Origin: a virus
Reading direction: 5' to 3' (one strand)
Length of the DNA stretch: 64,000 nucleotides
IMG/VR virus record: IMGVR_UViG_3300049793_000366
Coordinates: 372,865 to 436,864 of that record
Position numbers and translations under genes: made by a program. Each line of letters opens with the position of its first letter. Position 1 is the first letter of the stretch. Shown piece by piece: positions 34,519 to 41,923 of this stretch. Under the pieces are notes generated by a model. That model saw nothing but the letters and a program-made list of their open reading frames with translations. It was not told the DNA's origin and did not search any database.

Positions 34519-34552
34519 GAAGCTCGAACCGTAAAAAGTTCGAGCTTTTTTT
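34519..34552 (+). terminator. Attenuator terminator before His/Lys/Phe/Trp cluster
   Basis: AAGCTCGAAC / GTTCGAGCTT hairpin plus T run. GGTTCGTGCT (34453-34462, right after the control codons) pairs with AGCTCGAACC (34521-34530) at 9 of 10 positions. Confidence 0.85.
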
Positions 34553-34578
34553 GTGCCTAAATTTTAAAAATTTATATG

Positions 34579-34650
34579 GTGATTATCGTCCAATGGTTAG
34601 GACATACGTTTGTGAAGCGTAGGATATGGGTTCGAGTCCCATTAGTCACA
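34579..34650 (+). tRNA. tRNA-His (GTG)
   Basis: Acceptor GTGATTA/TAGTCAC, G at -1 (34578), anticodon stem TACGT/GCGTA with loop TTGTGAA. Confidence 0.85.
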
Positions 34651-34663
34651 CAAGAAATAAAAT

Positions 34664-34751
34664 GCATCTGTATCCGTAGTTGGCCGAACGGTCCTGACTC
34701 TTAATCAGATGAACGAAAGTTCCACCACAGGTTCGAATCCTGTCAGATGCA
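34664..34751 (+). tRNA. tRNA, anticodon CTT (Lys), with class II variable arm
   Basis: Acceptor GCATCTG/CAGATGC, loop CTCTTAA, variable arm GAAC-gaaa-GTTC. A long variable arm is atypical for Lys, so the isotype should be treated with care. Confidence 0.65.
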
Positions 34752-34755
34752 CAAA

Positions 34756-34826
34756 GGGGGTTTAGCTCAATGGGAGCAGACGTATTATTAATATACGTAA
34801 GGAGAAGTTCGAATCTTAAGCCTCCG
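34756..34826 (+). tRNA. tRNA with predicted anticodon TTA (possible ochre suppressor)
   Basis: Acceptor GGGGGTT/AGCCTCC. A 6-bp stem ACGTAT/ATACGT closes the 7-nt loop TATTAAT, giving TTA at 34-36 with A at 33. It would read UAA. The T-stem has two mismatches, so decay is an alternative. Confidence 0.5.
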
Positions 34827-34833
34827 CAATATT

Positions 34834-34907
34834 TGAGGGGTAGCTCAGTGGTAAGAGCGCCGGGACGGAAAACCCGGAGGTCGTTGGTTCGAATCTAACC
34901 CCCTCTA
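34834..34907 (+). tRNA. tRNA, probably Phe (GAA), 8-nt anticodon loop
   Basis: Stem CCGGG/CCCGG encloses ACGGAAAA, eight nt instead of seven. The best reading is GAA in the context CG-GAA-AA, with no U33. The first acceptor pair is T-T. Confidence 0.5.
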
Positions 34908-34915
34908 CAAAGAAT

Positions 34916-34987
34916 ACATCTGTGGTGTAACTGGCAACATGACGGTCTCCAAAACCGTTGTTATAGGTTCGAATCCTATCAGATGTG
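34916..34987 (+). tRNA. tRNA-Trp (CCA)
   Basis: Acceptor ACATCTG/CAGATGT, anticodon stem ACGGT/ACCGT with loop CTCCAAA. Confidence 0.88.
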
Positions 34988-34992
34988 CAAAT

Positions 34993-35065
<73 letters not shown>

Positions 35066-35071
35066 CAAATG

Positions 35072-35143
35072 GTGATTGTAGCTCAGTGGTAGAGCGTTGG
35101 TTTGTGGAACCAAATGTCGCGGGTTCGATACCCGTCTTTCACC
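35072..35143 (+). tRNA. tRNA-His (GTG)
   Basis: G-1 (35071) faces C73, the His identity pair. Anticodon stem TTGGT/ACCAA with loop TTGTGGA. Two T-T mismatches in the acceptor. Confidence 0.8.
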
Positions 35144-35150
35144 CAAATAT

Positions 35151-35223
35151 GGAGCCTAAGCTAACTAGGTAGAAGCGCAAGACTGAAAATCTTGAGGATC
35201 CGGTTCGATACCGGAAGGCTCCA
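35151..35223 (+). tRNA. tRNA-Phe (GAA)
   Basis: Acceptor GGAGCCT/AGGCTCC, anticodon stem CAAGA/TCTTG with loop CTGAAAA. Confidence 0.88.
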
Positions 35224-35267
35224 CAATATTTCGAATCTTTTTTAGATGTTTCGAACTTAATATATAA

Positions 35268-35834
35268 ATGAAACGCATTTTATATATGAAAGAGGAAATA
35301 TTAAAACTAAGGAGCGAAGGCAAAACATTCAATGAGATTAAAACAATATTGAACTGTTCAAAATCTACAATATCATATTATTGTAGTGATGGACAAAAAG
35401 AAAAAACTATAAAAAGAACAAAAAAAAGAAGAGAAAATTTAATACTTAGTAAACTTGAAAAATTCAAAAGCAGAAAAATAAAAAATACTAAAGAATCTGT
35501 TAGAAAATTTCAAAAAAGAGATAATGATATAAAGAAGAGAGGTAAAGTAAATAACAATTTAAATACTACATTTAGCTGGACTGACGTTATTGAAAAATTT
35601 GGTGAAAATACTAATTGTTATTTATCTGGTGAGAAAATAAATTTATATGAAAAAGGTTATAGCTTTGACCATATAATACCAGTAAGCTTGGGTGGAGATA
35701 ATAGCTTAGATAACCTTGGTGTATCAAACGAAAAGGTTAATAGAATGAAAACTGATATGATACCAGATGAATTTATAAACTGGTGTAGAAAAATATTAGA
35801 ATTCAATGGATATAAAGTTGAAAAATTCAATTAA
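35268..35834 (+). CDS. HNH homing-type endonuclease with N-terminal HTH
   Basis: 188 aa. Residues about 10-35 form a helix-turn-helix (LRSEGKTFNEIKTILNCSKS), then a Lys-rich linker and a C-terminal HNH block YSFDHIIPVSLGGDNSLDNL with a trailing N-x-x-K. It is inserted inside the tRNA cluster. Met7 at 35286 is an alternative start, since TAATATATA ends 1 nt before the first ATG. Selfish mobility by cutting tRNA-cluster alleles is the likely role. Confidence 0.8.
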   Translation: MKRILYMKEEILKLRSEGKTFNEIKTILNCSKSTISYYCSDGQKEKTIKRTKKRRENLILSKLEKFKSRKIKNTKESVRKFQKRDNDIKKRGKVNNNLNTTFSWTDVIEKFGENTNCYLSGEKINLYEKGYSFDHIIPVSLGGDNSLDNLGVSNEKVNRMKTDMIPDEFINWCRKILEFNGYKVEKFN

Positions 35835-35903
35835 AATGAAAACAATGAAAACTGAAATAAAACGAAAACGATAGTTCCGTAGTTGAATGCTACGGACGAA
35901 TAT
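35835..35903 (+). other. Spacer with hairpin before tRNA-Lys
   Basis: Contains TCCGTAG-ttgaatg-CTACGGA. A similar hairpin (GACGT...ACGTC, about 36038-36062) precedes the next tRNA-Lys. They may be processing spacers or tRNA remnants. Confidence 0.3.
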
Positions 35904-35976
35904 AATTCCGTAGCTCAATTGGTGGAGCGTCTGACTTTTAATCAGAAGGTTGTGGGTTCAAGTCCCATCGGGATTA
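35904..35976 (+). tRNA. tRNA-Lys (TTT)
   Basis: Acceptor AATTCCG/CGGGATT, anticodon stem TCTGA/TCAGA with loop CTTTTAA. Confidence 0.9.
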
Positions 35977-36073
35977 CAAAAAAATAAAATATTAAAAATA
36001 AAAACGATGAAAACTATAAAACGAAAATATAAACGGTAAGACGTGGTTCGCCTTGAGCTACGTCACCGAAAAT

Positions 36074-36145
36074 GACTCTGTAGCTTAATGGCGAAGCACT
36101 CGGCTTTTAACCGAGGGATTGTGGGTTCGAGTCCCACCAGGGTCA
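36074..36145 (+). tRNA. tRNA-Lys (TTT)
   Basis: Acceptor GACTCTG/CAGGGTC, loop CTTTTAA. One of the few genes here with a fully encoded CCA (36146-36148). Confidence 0.9.
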
Positions 36146-36150
36146 CCAAA

Positions 36151-36234
36151 GCGTCTGTCGCTCAGTGGCCGAGAGCATCAGTCTTTTAAACTGAAGGAGC
36201 AATCCCATCGTTGGTTCGAATCCAACCAGACGCA
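36151..36234 (+). tRNA. tRNA-Lys (TTT) with long variable region
   Basis: Acceptor GCGTCTG/CAGACGC, anticodon stem TCAGT/ACTGA with loop CTTTTAA. A variable region of about 15 nt is atypical for Lys. Confidence 0.8.
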
Positions 36235-36251
36235 CTAAACTAAAAAAGAAA

Positions 36252-37460
36252 GTGCAAATGGAAACAGTAAATTGTAGAATACTAAACAGAAGACTTCACG
36301 GAAAGTCTGCGTTCTTAGATGTGTTAGCGAATGGTCAACATTTACAAACATATCTTAACATAAATGAAGTTGAGAACTTCACTGAGTTGACAGAATTACC
36401 AATAGGTTCTTTCATTAGAATTAACGGGGAATACTTCACAACCAGAACTGGTCACTACACGTTGAGAATAGATAATGCTCATGTATTATTTATACCTAAC
36501 AGAATACTACCAGTAGTTCAAGACGATGGTGAGAATAGATTCAATGAAGTAACAAACGTTGAATCTATTAGAAGAAGAAGATACCTTCAAACGATATTGA
36601 ATGCTGAGGAAAGGCAAACATTCGTTACAAGGTCAAGAGTTATAAATACAATAAGGAATTTCTTTATACAAAGAGATTACTTAGAAGTAGAAACTCCAAT
36701 CTTACAACCAGTTTACGGTGGTGCTGAAGCTACACCATTCGTAACAAGATTCGAATCACTTGATTCAGACTTCTATCTAAGGATAGCACCTGAATTATAT
36801 TTGAGAAGAATGATAATTGGTGGGTATGATAGGGTGTTTGAGATTGGTAGAAACTTTAGAAATGAAGGACTATCTAACAGACATAACCCGGAGTTTACTT
36901 TCATTGAGGTGTATACCGCATTTGAAAATTATAACTTTAGTATGGATGTAGTAACTGAATTGTTTACAGAAATATTCAATCAGTTCGGTGAAGTTGAGTA
37001 TCAGGGTAACAGAATTAATTTCTCTAACATAGAGAGAAGAAGTTACACTGAGTTAGTAGCTCAACACTGTAATGTTGATACCACAACATTAACAGATAAT
37101 GAATTGGTAGCGTTGTTTGAAAATGAAGTTGAAGGTAATTTAATTAACCCAACTATTGTATATGATTACCCAGCTAGTGTAAGTCCTTTAGCGCAAGTTA
37201 GAGAAGATAACCCAAGCATAGCTGAACGTTTTGAAATATATGTTGGTGGAATGGAAATTGGAAATGCATACTCTGAGTTGAACGATGTGAATAGACACAT
37301 CGAGAACATTGGAACAGAAGATGCAGACTTCGTAGAGGCACTCGAATATGGAATGCCACCTACAACAGGAATAGGACTCGGTATAGATAGAATTGTAATG
37401 ATTCTTACAAACCGAGCAATAAGAGACGTTATATTCTTCCCAGCGATGAGAAGAGCATAA
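36252..37460 (+). CDS. lysS: Lysyl-tRNA synthetase, class II
   Basis: 402 aa. N-terminal OB fold (residues about 1-85), then the class II core: FFIQRDYLEVETPILQPVYG (motif 1), FYLRIAPELYLRRMIIGGYD, FEIGRNFRNEGLSNRHNPEF (motif 2) and GMPPTTGIGLGIDRIVMILT (motif 3). It is shorter than bacterial LysRS (about 500 aa), mainly at the N-terminus and in the insertion. Three tRNA-Lys (TTT) genes lie directly upstream, and the leader has Lys codons. The ORF opens with MQMETVN, so Met3 is an alternative start. Confidence 0.95.
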   Translation: MQMETVNCRILNRRLHGKSAFLDVLANGQHLQTYLNINEVENFTELTELPIGSFIRINGEYFTTRTGHYTLRIDNAHVLFIPNRILPVVQDDGENRFNEVTNVESIRRRRYLQTILNAEERQTFVTRSRVINTIRNFFIQRDYLEVETPILQPVYGGAEATPFVTRFESLDSDFYLRIAPELYLRRMIIGGYDRVFEIGRNFRNEGLSNRHNPEFTFIEVYTAFENYNFSMDVVTELFTEIFNQFGEVEYQGNRINFSNIERRSYTELVAQHCNVDTTTLTDNELVALFENEVEGNLINPTIVYDYPASVSPLAQVREDNPSIAERFEIYVGGMEIGNAYSELNDVNRHIENIGTEDADFVEALEYGMPPTTGIGLGIDRIVMILTNRAIRDVIFFPAMRRA

Positions 37461-37467
37461 CAAAGAT

Positions 37468-37549
37468 ACATTCGCTCATTGGCGTGACCAGCCGGCTCCA
37501 ACCCGGTAATGCGTAAGCGTGGTTGAGGGTTCGAATCCCTACGAGTGTA
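37468..37549 (+). tRNA. tRNA-Trp (CCA) with long variable region
   Basis: Acceptor ACATTCG/CGAGTGT, anticodon stem GCCGG/CCGGT with loop CTCCAAC, about 16-nt variable region. Confidence 0.8.
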
Positions 37550-37550
37550 C

Positions 37551-37630
37551 AAAACCCGGAAACACAGGTTCGAATCCTGGGGCTTCATTGAAAGATGCGG
37601 CATAGTATAGTGGTAGTGCGCCGGGACTTG
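37551..37630 (+). tRNA. Permuted or broken tRNA halves (3' half before 5' half)
   Basis: 37551-37588 is a tRNA 3' half (anticodon-stem strand CCCGG, T-arm CAGG-TTCGAAT-CCTG and acceptor strand). 37596-37630 is a 5' half (acceptor TGCGGCA, D-arm TAGTATAGTGGTAGTGC, anticodon-stem strand CCGGG). The two anticodon strands are complementary, and both halves end in the anticodon loop. It is either a permuted tRNA or the scar of a tandem-duplicate deletion. Confidence 0.45.
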
Positions 37631-37714
37631 GAAGATTGGCAGAGTGGTTTATCGTCTTTGTTTGCTAAACAAATGGGTGTAACAGCCCCACAGGTTCGAA
37701 TCCTGTATCTTCCG
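37630..37714 (+). tRNA. tRNA-Ser (GCT)
   Basis: Acceptor GGAAGAT/ATCTTCC, anticodon stem TTTGT/ACAAA with loop TTGCTAA and a class II variable arm. Confidence 0.88.
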
Positions 37715-37778
37715 CAAGCAATCAGTGTGGTAACGTACTGATATAATTTTTATATATACTATAAAATGTATTATAAAA

Positions 37779-38519
37779 ATGGAATGTAATGTGTGTAGTA
37801 AATCTTTTAAAACCGAAAGTGGTTTTAAGAGCCATACTAAGAAGTCATGTGATAAACATATAAATAAATGTAGAAATAAAAATTGCCCAAAGTGTGGTTT
37901 TAAGATAGCAAATAAAATAGAAAGTCACATAAACATATGTGATGGGTCTGGACCAAGAAGATTAAAAAAAAGAAGAGAAGGTGGGCATCAGTGGGCGAAG
38001 GGTAAAACATATGAAGAGCTTTTTGGAAAAGAGAAAGCACAAGAACGTATAGAAGAGCTTAAATTAAATTATAAAGAAAACCCAATCATTATAGATGATG
38101 ATGTGGAACAAGAGAGAAGGAATAAGATAAGAATAAAGATAATTGAACGCTATGCTAATGGTTGGGAATCTACTGCTGGTCGATGTAAGAAGATTTCATA
38201 TTTTAGTAATGTAGCAGGTAACATTAAAGTAGATGGTACTTGGGAATTATCAGTAGCAAAATACTTAGATAGCTTAGGTGTAAATTGGATTAGAAATAAA
38301 AAACGATTTAAATATTTCAACTCTATTAAAAATAGAACATCAACTTATTGTCCTGATTTTTATGTAGAAGAATGGGGTTGTTTTATAGAAGTGAAGGGAT
38401 ATAAAACAGAACTCGATGATATAAAATGGGCAAACTTTAAAGACAAATTGGAAATTTGGGATAAAGATAAGTTAACGAGTTTAGGAATAGATATAAGATA
38501 TAAAAAGAAAAGAGTATGA
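37779..38519 (+). CDS. PD-(D/E)XK-type homing endonuclease with zinc fingers
   Basis: 246 aa. The N-terminus has C2H2-like fingers (CNVCSKSFKTESGFKSHTKK and CPKCGFKIANKIESHIN). The C-terminal nuclease part contains GTWELSVAKYLDSLGVNW and YCPDFYVEEWGCFIEVKGYK, with the PD...ExK active-site order. It overlaps the trpS start and sits at the junction of the tRNA cluster and trpS, a usual place for free-standing homing endonucleases. Confidence 0.75.
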   Translation: MECNVCSKSFKTESGFKSHTKKSCDKHINKCRNKNCPKCGFKIANKIESHINICDGSGPRRLKKRREGGHQWAKGKTYEELFGKEKAQERIEELKLNYKENPIIIDDDVEQERRNKIRIKIIERYANGWESTAGRCKKISYFSNVAGNIKVDGTWELSVAKYLDSLGVNWIRNKKRFKYFNSIKNRTSTYCPDFYVEEWGCFIEVKGYKTELDDIKWANFKDKLEIWDKDKLTSLGIDIRYKKKRV

Positions 38520-39238
38520 AAAAGTATTTAATAGGAATTCAACCAACAGGAAAGATACATATTGGTAATTATCTTGGTTGCTTGAAGAAAGGGCTTGAGT
38601 TACAAGAGAAAGGTAACGATGTAACTTTTCTTATAGCTAACTATCATTCACTAACGACTGATAGCTATACTGATGAAACTGAGAAGGAATTGGTAAGACT
38701 TGGTTGTAAAAATGTGAAAAGACAAACACCTGAGTACACTGAATTGTTTTTCAAACTATGTTGTAATATGAACTTAGGTACTCTTACTAAGATGCCTCAG
38801 TACAAAGACAAGAAAGAAACAGCTAAGTATGACATGGGTATATTACTATATCCAGTTCTTATGACGGCAGATATTATGATGAATGATCCTGACGTTGTAA
38901 TTGTTGGTAAAGACCAAGTACCACATTTAGAATTGTGTAATGATATTTCTAAAAGAGTAGGTGGTAGAGAATATGCTTATGAGTTTGGTGATGTAGATAA
39001 GATTATGTCACTATCAGATCCAACTAAGAAGATGTCAAAATCTTTGGGTGATAATCATGTGATGTATGTATTCGATGATGATTACGAAAAGAAAATGAAG
39101 AAAGCCAATGCTAATGAAGATGGCTTAAATAATCTTAGAAAAATAGCTACGTGCCTTGATTTACCAGTAGATTCATACATAATGAACATTGATTTGAAAA
39201 TGGCAATTGCTGATAAAATGAAAAAATTATTTAATTAA
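38516..39238 (+). CDS. trpS: Tryptophanyl-tRNA synthetase, short form
   Basis: Class I TrpRS: GIQPTGKIHIGNYLGCLKKG (HIGN at H15-N18), FLIANYHSLTT, GKDQVPHLELCNDI and KKMSKSLGDN. At 240 aa it is about 90 residues shorter than bacterial TrpRS, ending soon after KMSKS with a reduced helical tail. Two tRNA-Trp genes are in the same cluster, and the leader has a Trp codon. Confidence 0.93.
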   Translation: MKKYLIGIQPTGKIHIGNYLGCLKKGLELQEKGNDVTFLIANYHSLTTDSYTDETEKELVRLGCKNVKRQTPEYTELFFKLCCNMNLGTLTKMPQYKDKKETAKYDMGILLYPVLMTADIMMNDPDVVIVGKDQVPHLELCNDISKRVGGREYAYEFGDVDKIMSLSDPTKKMSKSLGDNHVMYVFDDDYEKKMKKANANEDGLNNLRKIATCLDLPVDSYIMNIDLKMAIADKMKKLFN

Positions 39239-39270
39239 TTTGCATAATAGACAAAACATAACTATATTTG
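39239..39270 (+). promoter_or_regulatory. Promoter of Ser/Arg attenuator operon
   Basis: TTTGC (39239-39243) and TATATTTG (39263-39270), then TAATATATA 5 nt before the leader ATG. Confidence 0.65.
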
Positions 39271-39286
39271 CTTAATATATAACAAT

Positions 39287-39355
39287 ATGAAAACAACAAT
39301 GACAATAACAATTTCTCGCTCGCGTTCATCGCGTTCACTACCTCTGGTGGTCTGA
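39287..39355 (+). CDS. Ser/Arg-rich leader peptide of Ser/Arg tRNA-serS attenuator
   Basis: A 22-aa ORF with the stretch ISRSRSSRS: five Ser codons (TCT, TCG, TCA) and three Arg codons (CGC, CGT). The operon encodes four Ser tRNAs, three Arg tRNAs and SerRS. The Arg codons used (CGN) match the Arg anticodons of the cluster. Confidence 0.88.
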   Translation: MKTTMTITISRSRSSRSLPLVV

Positions 39356-39382
39356 GATTGTATTGTCTAATAAATAATACTT

Positions 39383-39416
39383 AACCCTTGGACTTCACTG
39401 TTCAAGGGTTTTTTGT
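39383..39416 (+). terminator. Attenuator terminator before Ser/Arg tRNA cluster
   Basis: AACCCTTGGA / TTCAAGGGTT hairpin plus T run. GGTCTGAG (39349-39356, leader end) can pair with CTTGGACT (39387-39394) over 8 bp including G-U. Confidence 0.75.
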
Positions 39417-39428
39417 TATGTGTAAATT

Positions 39429-39515
39429 GGAAGAGTAAAGCGTAATTGGTATCGCCCCAGTCTTGAAAACTGGTATCGGGAAACTGGTGTGCAGGTTCGA
39501 GTCCTGTCTCTTCCG
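39429..39515 (+). tRNA. tRNA-Ser (TGA)
   Basis: Acceptor GGAAGAG/CTCTTCC, anticodon stem CCAGT/ACTGG with loop CTTGAAA, class II variable arm. Confidence 0.9.
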
Positions 39516-39520
39516 CAAAT

Positions 39521-39592
39521 GGTCGCATCGTCCAACGGATAGGATAACATCTTGCGAAGGTGTTGATGAAGGTTCGAATCCTTCTGCGACTA
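39521..39592 (+). tRNA. tRNA-Arg (GCG)
   Basis: Acceptor GGTCGCA/TGCGACT, anticodon stem ACATC/GGTGT with loop TTGCGAA. Confidence 0.85.
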
Positions 39593-39598
39593 CAATAA

Positions 39599-39688
39599 GA
39601 GTGGGTGACTGAGATAGGTTTAAGGTGACCGGGCATGAAACCCCGGTGTCCCGTGAAGGGACCGTAGGTTCGAATCCTACTCCACTTT
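39599..39688 (+). tRNA. tRNA-Ser (TGA), enlarged anticodon loop
   Basis: Acceptor GAGTGGG/TCCACTT. Stem ACCGGG/CCCGGT encloses CATGAAAC (8 nt, A before TGA). Variable arm GTCCC-gtga-GGGAC. Confidence 0.65.
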
Positions 39689-39697
39689 TATTAATTA

Positions 39698-39782
39698 GGA
39701 AGTTTGGTAGAGTGGCCGATTGCGGTAGTCTTGAAAACTACTGAGGGTAATACCTCCGAGAGTTCGAATCTCTCAGCTTCCT
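39698..39782 (+). tRNA. tRNA-Ser (TGA)
   Basis: Acceptor GGAAGTT/AGCTTCC, anticodon stem GTAGT/ACTAC with loop CTTGAAA, class II variable arm. Confidence 0.9.
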
Positions 39783-39787
39783 CAAAT

Positions 39788-39861
39788 GCACACGTAGCTC
39801 AACTGGATAGAGTATCTGACTACGAATCAGAAGGTTGTAGGTTCGAATCCTACCGAGTGTA
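39788..39861 (+). tRNA. tRNA-Arg (ACG)
   Basis: Acceptor GCACACG/CGAGTGT with one mismatch, anticodon stem TCTGA/TCAGA with loop CTACGAA. Confidence 0.88.
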
Positions 39862-39866
39862 CTAAT

Positions 39867-39943
39867 GCCTTAGTAATGGCCACCGCTTCGAACGGTGAGA
39901 CGCATAACGGATGAAAATGCAGGTTCGAATCCTGTCTAAGGCT
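39867..39943 (+). tRNA. tRNA-Arg (TCG) lacking a D-arm
   Basis: Perfect acceptor GCCTTAG/CTAAGGC, anticodon stem CACCG/CGGTG with loop CTTCGAA, good T-arm. Only 7 nt (TAATGGC) separate acceptor and anticodon stem, so no D-arm can form. The variable region is 21 nt. Confidence 0.7.
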
Positions 39944-39948
39944 CAACT

Positions 39949-40034
39949 GGAAAGGTACCCAAGTGGACTAAGGGGACTGCTTGGAAAGCAGTTAGGATGT
40001 AACAGTCGCAAGAGTTCGAATCTCTTTCTTTCCG
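39949..40034 (+). tRNA. tRNA-Ser (GGA)
   Basis: Acceptor GGAAAGG/TCTTTCC, anticodon stem ACTGC/GCAGT with loop TTGGAAA, class II variable arm. Confidence 0.88.
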
Positions 40035-40146
40035 CACTGGGCGCAAGCGGGTTCAAACACCGCCTTTGGAGATAGCTACCAATGAAGCATTTGTGGTGAT
40101 GCGGCTCAATTTATTTATTATTTAAAATTTATCCGTATATTTAACT
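40035..40146 (+). other. tRNA remnant and promoter before serS
   Basis: GCGGG-TTCAAAC-ACCGC near 40047 is a T-arm left from a decayed tRNA. TATATTTA (40133-40140) is a promoter-like -7 box ending 6 nt before the serS ATG, so serS may have a second promoter. Confidence 0.4.
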
Positions 40147-41418
40147 ATGCTACAACTAAACTACATTCGAGAAAATAAAGACGAAGTTATTAAACGTCTT
40201 GCTATTAAAAATTTAATAGATGCTGATGTCACAATCAATACACTTATTGATAAAGACAATGAGCGAAAAAGAATTAAGAAGGAAGGTGATGATACCAGAG
40301 GTGAACTTAATGCAATCACTGATACTATTCGTGATTTAGTAAAAGCTGGTAGGAAAGATGAAATAGCAAATGAGAAAGAGAAGACCACTAAGCTTAAACT
40401 AAAATTAGAAATGCTTGATGAAGCATTTAAGTTAATAGATAGTGATATCTATGAAACACTAATTCGCCTACCAAACATTGCACACGAAAGTGTACCGAAA
40501 GGAAAAACACCAGAGGATAATGATATTATTTATGAGTATGGTGAAAAGCCAACTCTATACGATGGTGCTAAACCACATTGGGATTTAACTACAAAGTATA
40601 ATCTGATTGACTTCGAATTAGGTGTTAAGATAGCTGGTGCTGGATTCCCTGTTTATAAAGACAAAGGAGCAAAATTACAAAGAGCTTTGATAAATTATTT
40701 TCTTGATAAAGCAACAGAGAATGGTTACATCGAAGTACAACCACCAATTGTAGTAAATGAACAAAGTGGTTTTGGTACTGGTCAACTACCAGACAAAGAA
40801 GGTCAGATGTATCACATTGGTGAAGATAAGTTATATTTAATACCAACTGCTGAAGTTCCTATTACAAATATCTATCGCGATGTTATATTAAACGAAGATG
40901 AATTACCAATTAAGAATTGTGGTTATACACCATGTTTCAGAAGAGAAGCGGGTAGTTATGGTAAAGATGTAAGAGGGTTAAATCGTTTACATCAATTTGA
41001 TAAAGTAGAAATTGTACAAGTAGTTAAGCCAGAAAATAGCTATCTTGCACTAGAAGAAATGCGCGAGTATGTAGCTCAGTTATTGAGAGAATTAGAACTA
41101 CCATTTAGAACATTGAAATTATGTGGTGGTGACATGAGCTTCGCGAGTGCATTGACATATGATATGGAAGTATGGAGTGCGGCACAAGAAAAATGGTTAG
41201 AAGTAAGTAGTGTGAGTAACTTTGAAACATTTCAAACAAATAGATTGAAGTGTAGATATAGAACAACAGATGGTAATAAATTACCACATACGTTAAATGG
41301 TAGTGCGTTAGCCTTACCAAGAATCGTAGCCGCTATACTTGAGAATAACCAAACAGAAGCGGGTATAAAAGTACCCAAAGTGCTAATACCATATACCAGA
41401 TTTGAACTTATAAACTAA
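40147..41418 (+). CDS. serS: Seryl-tRNA synthetase
   Basis: Full-length at 423 aa. Residues 1 to about 105 form the coiled-coil arm that binds the long variable arm of tRNA-Ser (charged heptads KDEVIKRLAIKNLID ... KLKLKLEMLDEAFKL). The class II core follows: ENGYIEVQPPIVVNEQSGFG, LIPTAEVPITN, CFRREAGSYGKDVRGLNRLH (motif 2) and NGSALALPRIVAAILEN (motif 3). It closes the Ser/Arg tRNA operon. Confidence 0.97.
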   Translation: MLQLNYIRENKDEVIKRLAIKNLIDADVTINTLIDKDNERKRIKKEGDDTRGELNAITDTIRDLVKAGRKDEIANEKEKTTKLKLKLEMLDEAFKLIDSDIYETLIRLPNIAHESVPKGKTPEDNDIIYEYGEKPTLYDGAKPHWDLTTKYNLIDFELGVKIAGAGFPVYKDKGAKLQRALINYFLDKATENGYIEVQPPIVVNEQSGFGTGQLPDKEGQMYHIGEDKLYLIPTAEVPITNIYRDVILNEDELPIKNCGYTPCFRREAGSYGKDVRGLNRLHQFDKVEIVQVVKPENSYLALEEMREYVAQLLRELELPFRTLKLCGGDMSFASALTYDMEVWSAAQEKWLEVSSVSNFETFQTNRLKCRYRTTDGNKLPHTLNGSALALPRIVAAILENNQTEAGIKVPKVLIPYTRFELIN

Positions 41419-41444
41419 GGTATAAACTTTGTATTATTTTTAAA

Positions 41445-41906
41445 ATGGATATAGTAACTGATAATCTTTTACTGGTTGATGATAGTGAATCAGACCAAGA
41501 GCTAATAAGAAGGGCTTTTGAAACGCTGGAAATTTCAAATGAACTTATCATAATAGGTAATGCTCCTGATGCGCTAAAATATCTAAGAAGAACAAGTGTT
41601 CAACCAATGTTAATAATATGTGACATGGATATGCCAGGTATGTCTGGTTTAGACTTAAAGAGAGAAATACACAATGACTTAGAATTAAGAAAGAAGTGTA
41701 TACCATTTATATTTATAACTGGTGGTGAGTCAGAAGAAACTATTAATAATGCCTTCTTTGAGTACTGTGTTCAGGGATATTTTCCAAAGTGTAATAATTT
41801 CGAAGACACTGTTAAAATGTTAGAGCTTATTATAAATTATTGGTCAGCCTGTAGATTCCCACATAATACTTTCAATTTGATTAAGAGGGGAAAACAACAT
41901 AGGTAG
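41445..41906 (+). CDS. CheY-like response regulator receiver protein
   Basis: 153 aa, one receiver domain: acidic pair D12-D13 in LLLVDDSESD, phospho-acceptor D60 in LIICDMDMPGMSG, Thr in FIFITGG, and Lys in YFPKCNNF (the KP proline is replaced by Cys). The pattern LVDDDxxDxxLIRRAFE is that of Bacteroidota stand-alone receivers. It may interfere with host phospho-signalling. No kinase or output domain is seen nearby. Confidence 0.85.
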   Translation: MDIVTDNLLLVDDSESDQELIRRAFETLEISNELIIIGNAPDALKYLRRTSVQPMLIICDMDMPGMSGLDLKREIHNDLELRKKCIPFIFITGGESEETINNAFFEYCVQGYFPKCNNFEDTVKMLELIINYWSACRFPHNTFNLIKRGKQHR

Positions 41907-41923
41907 TTTTATATATAACCTAT

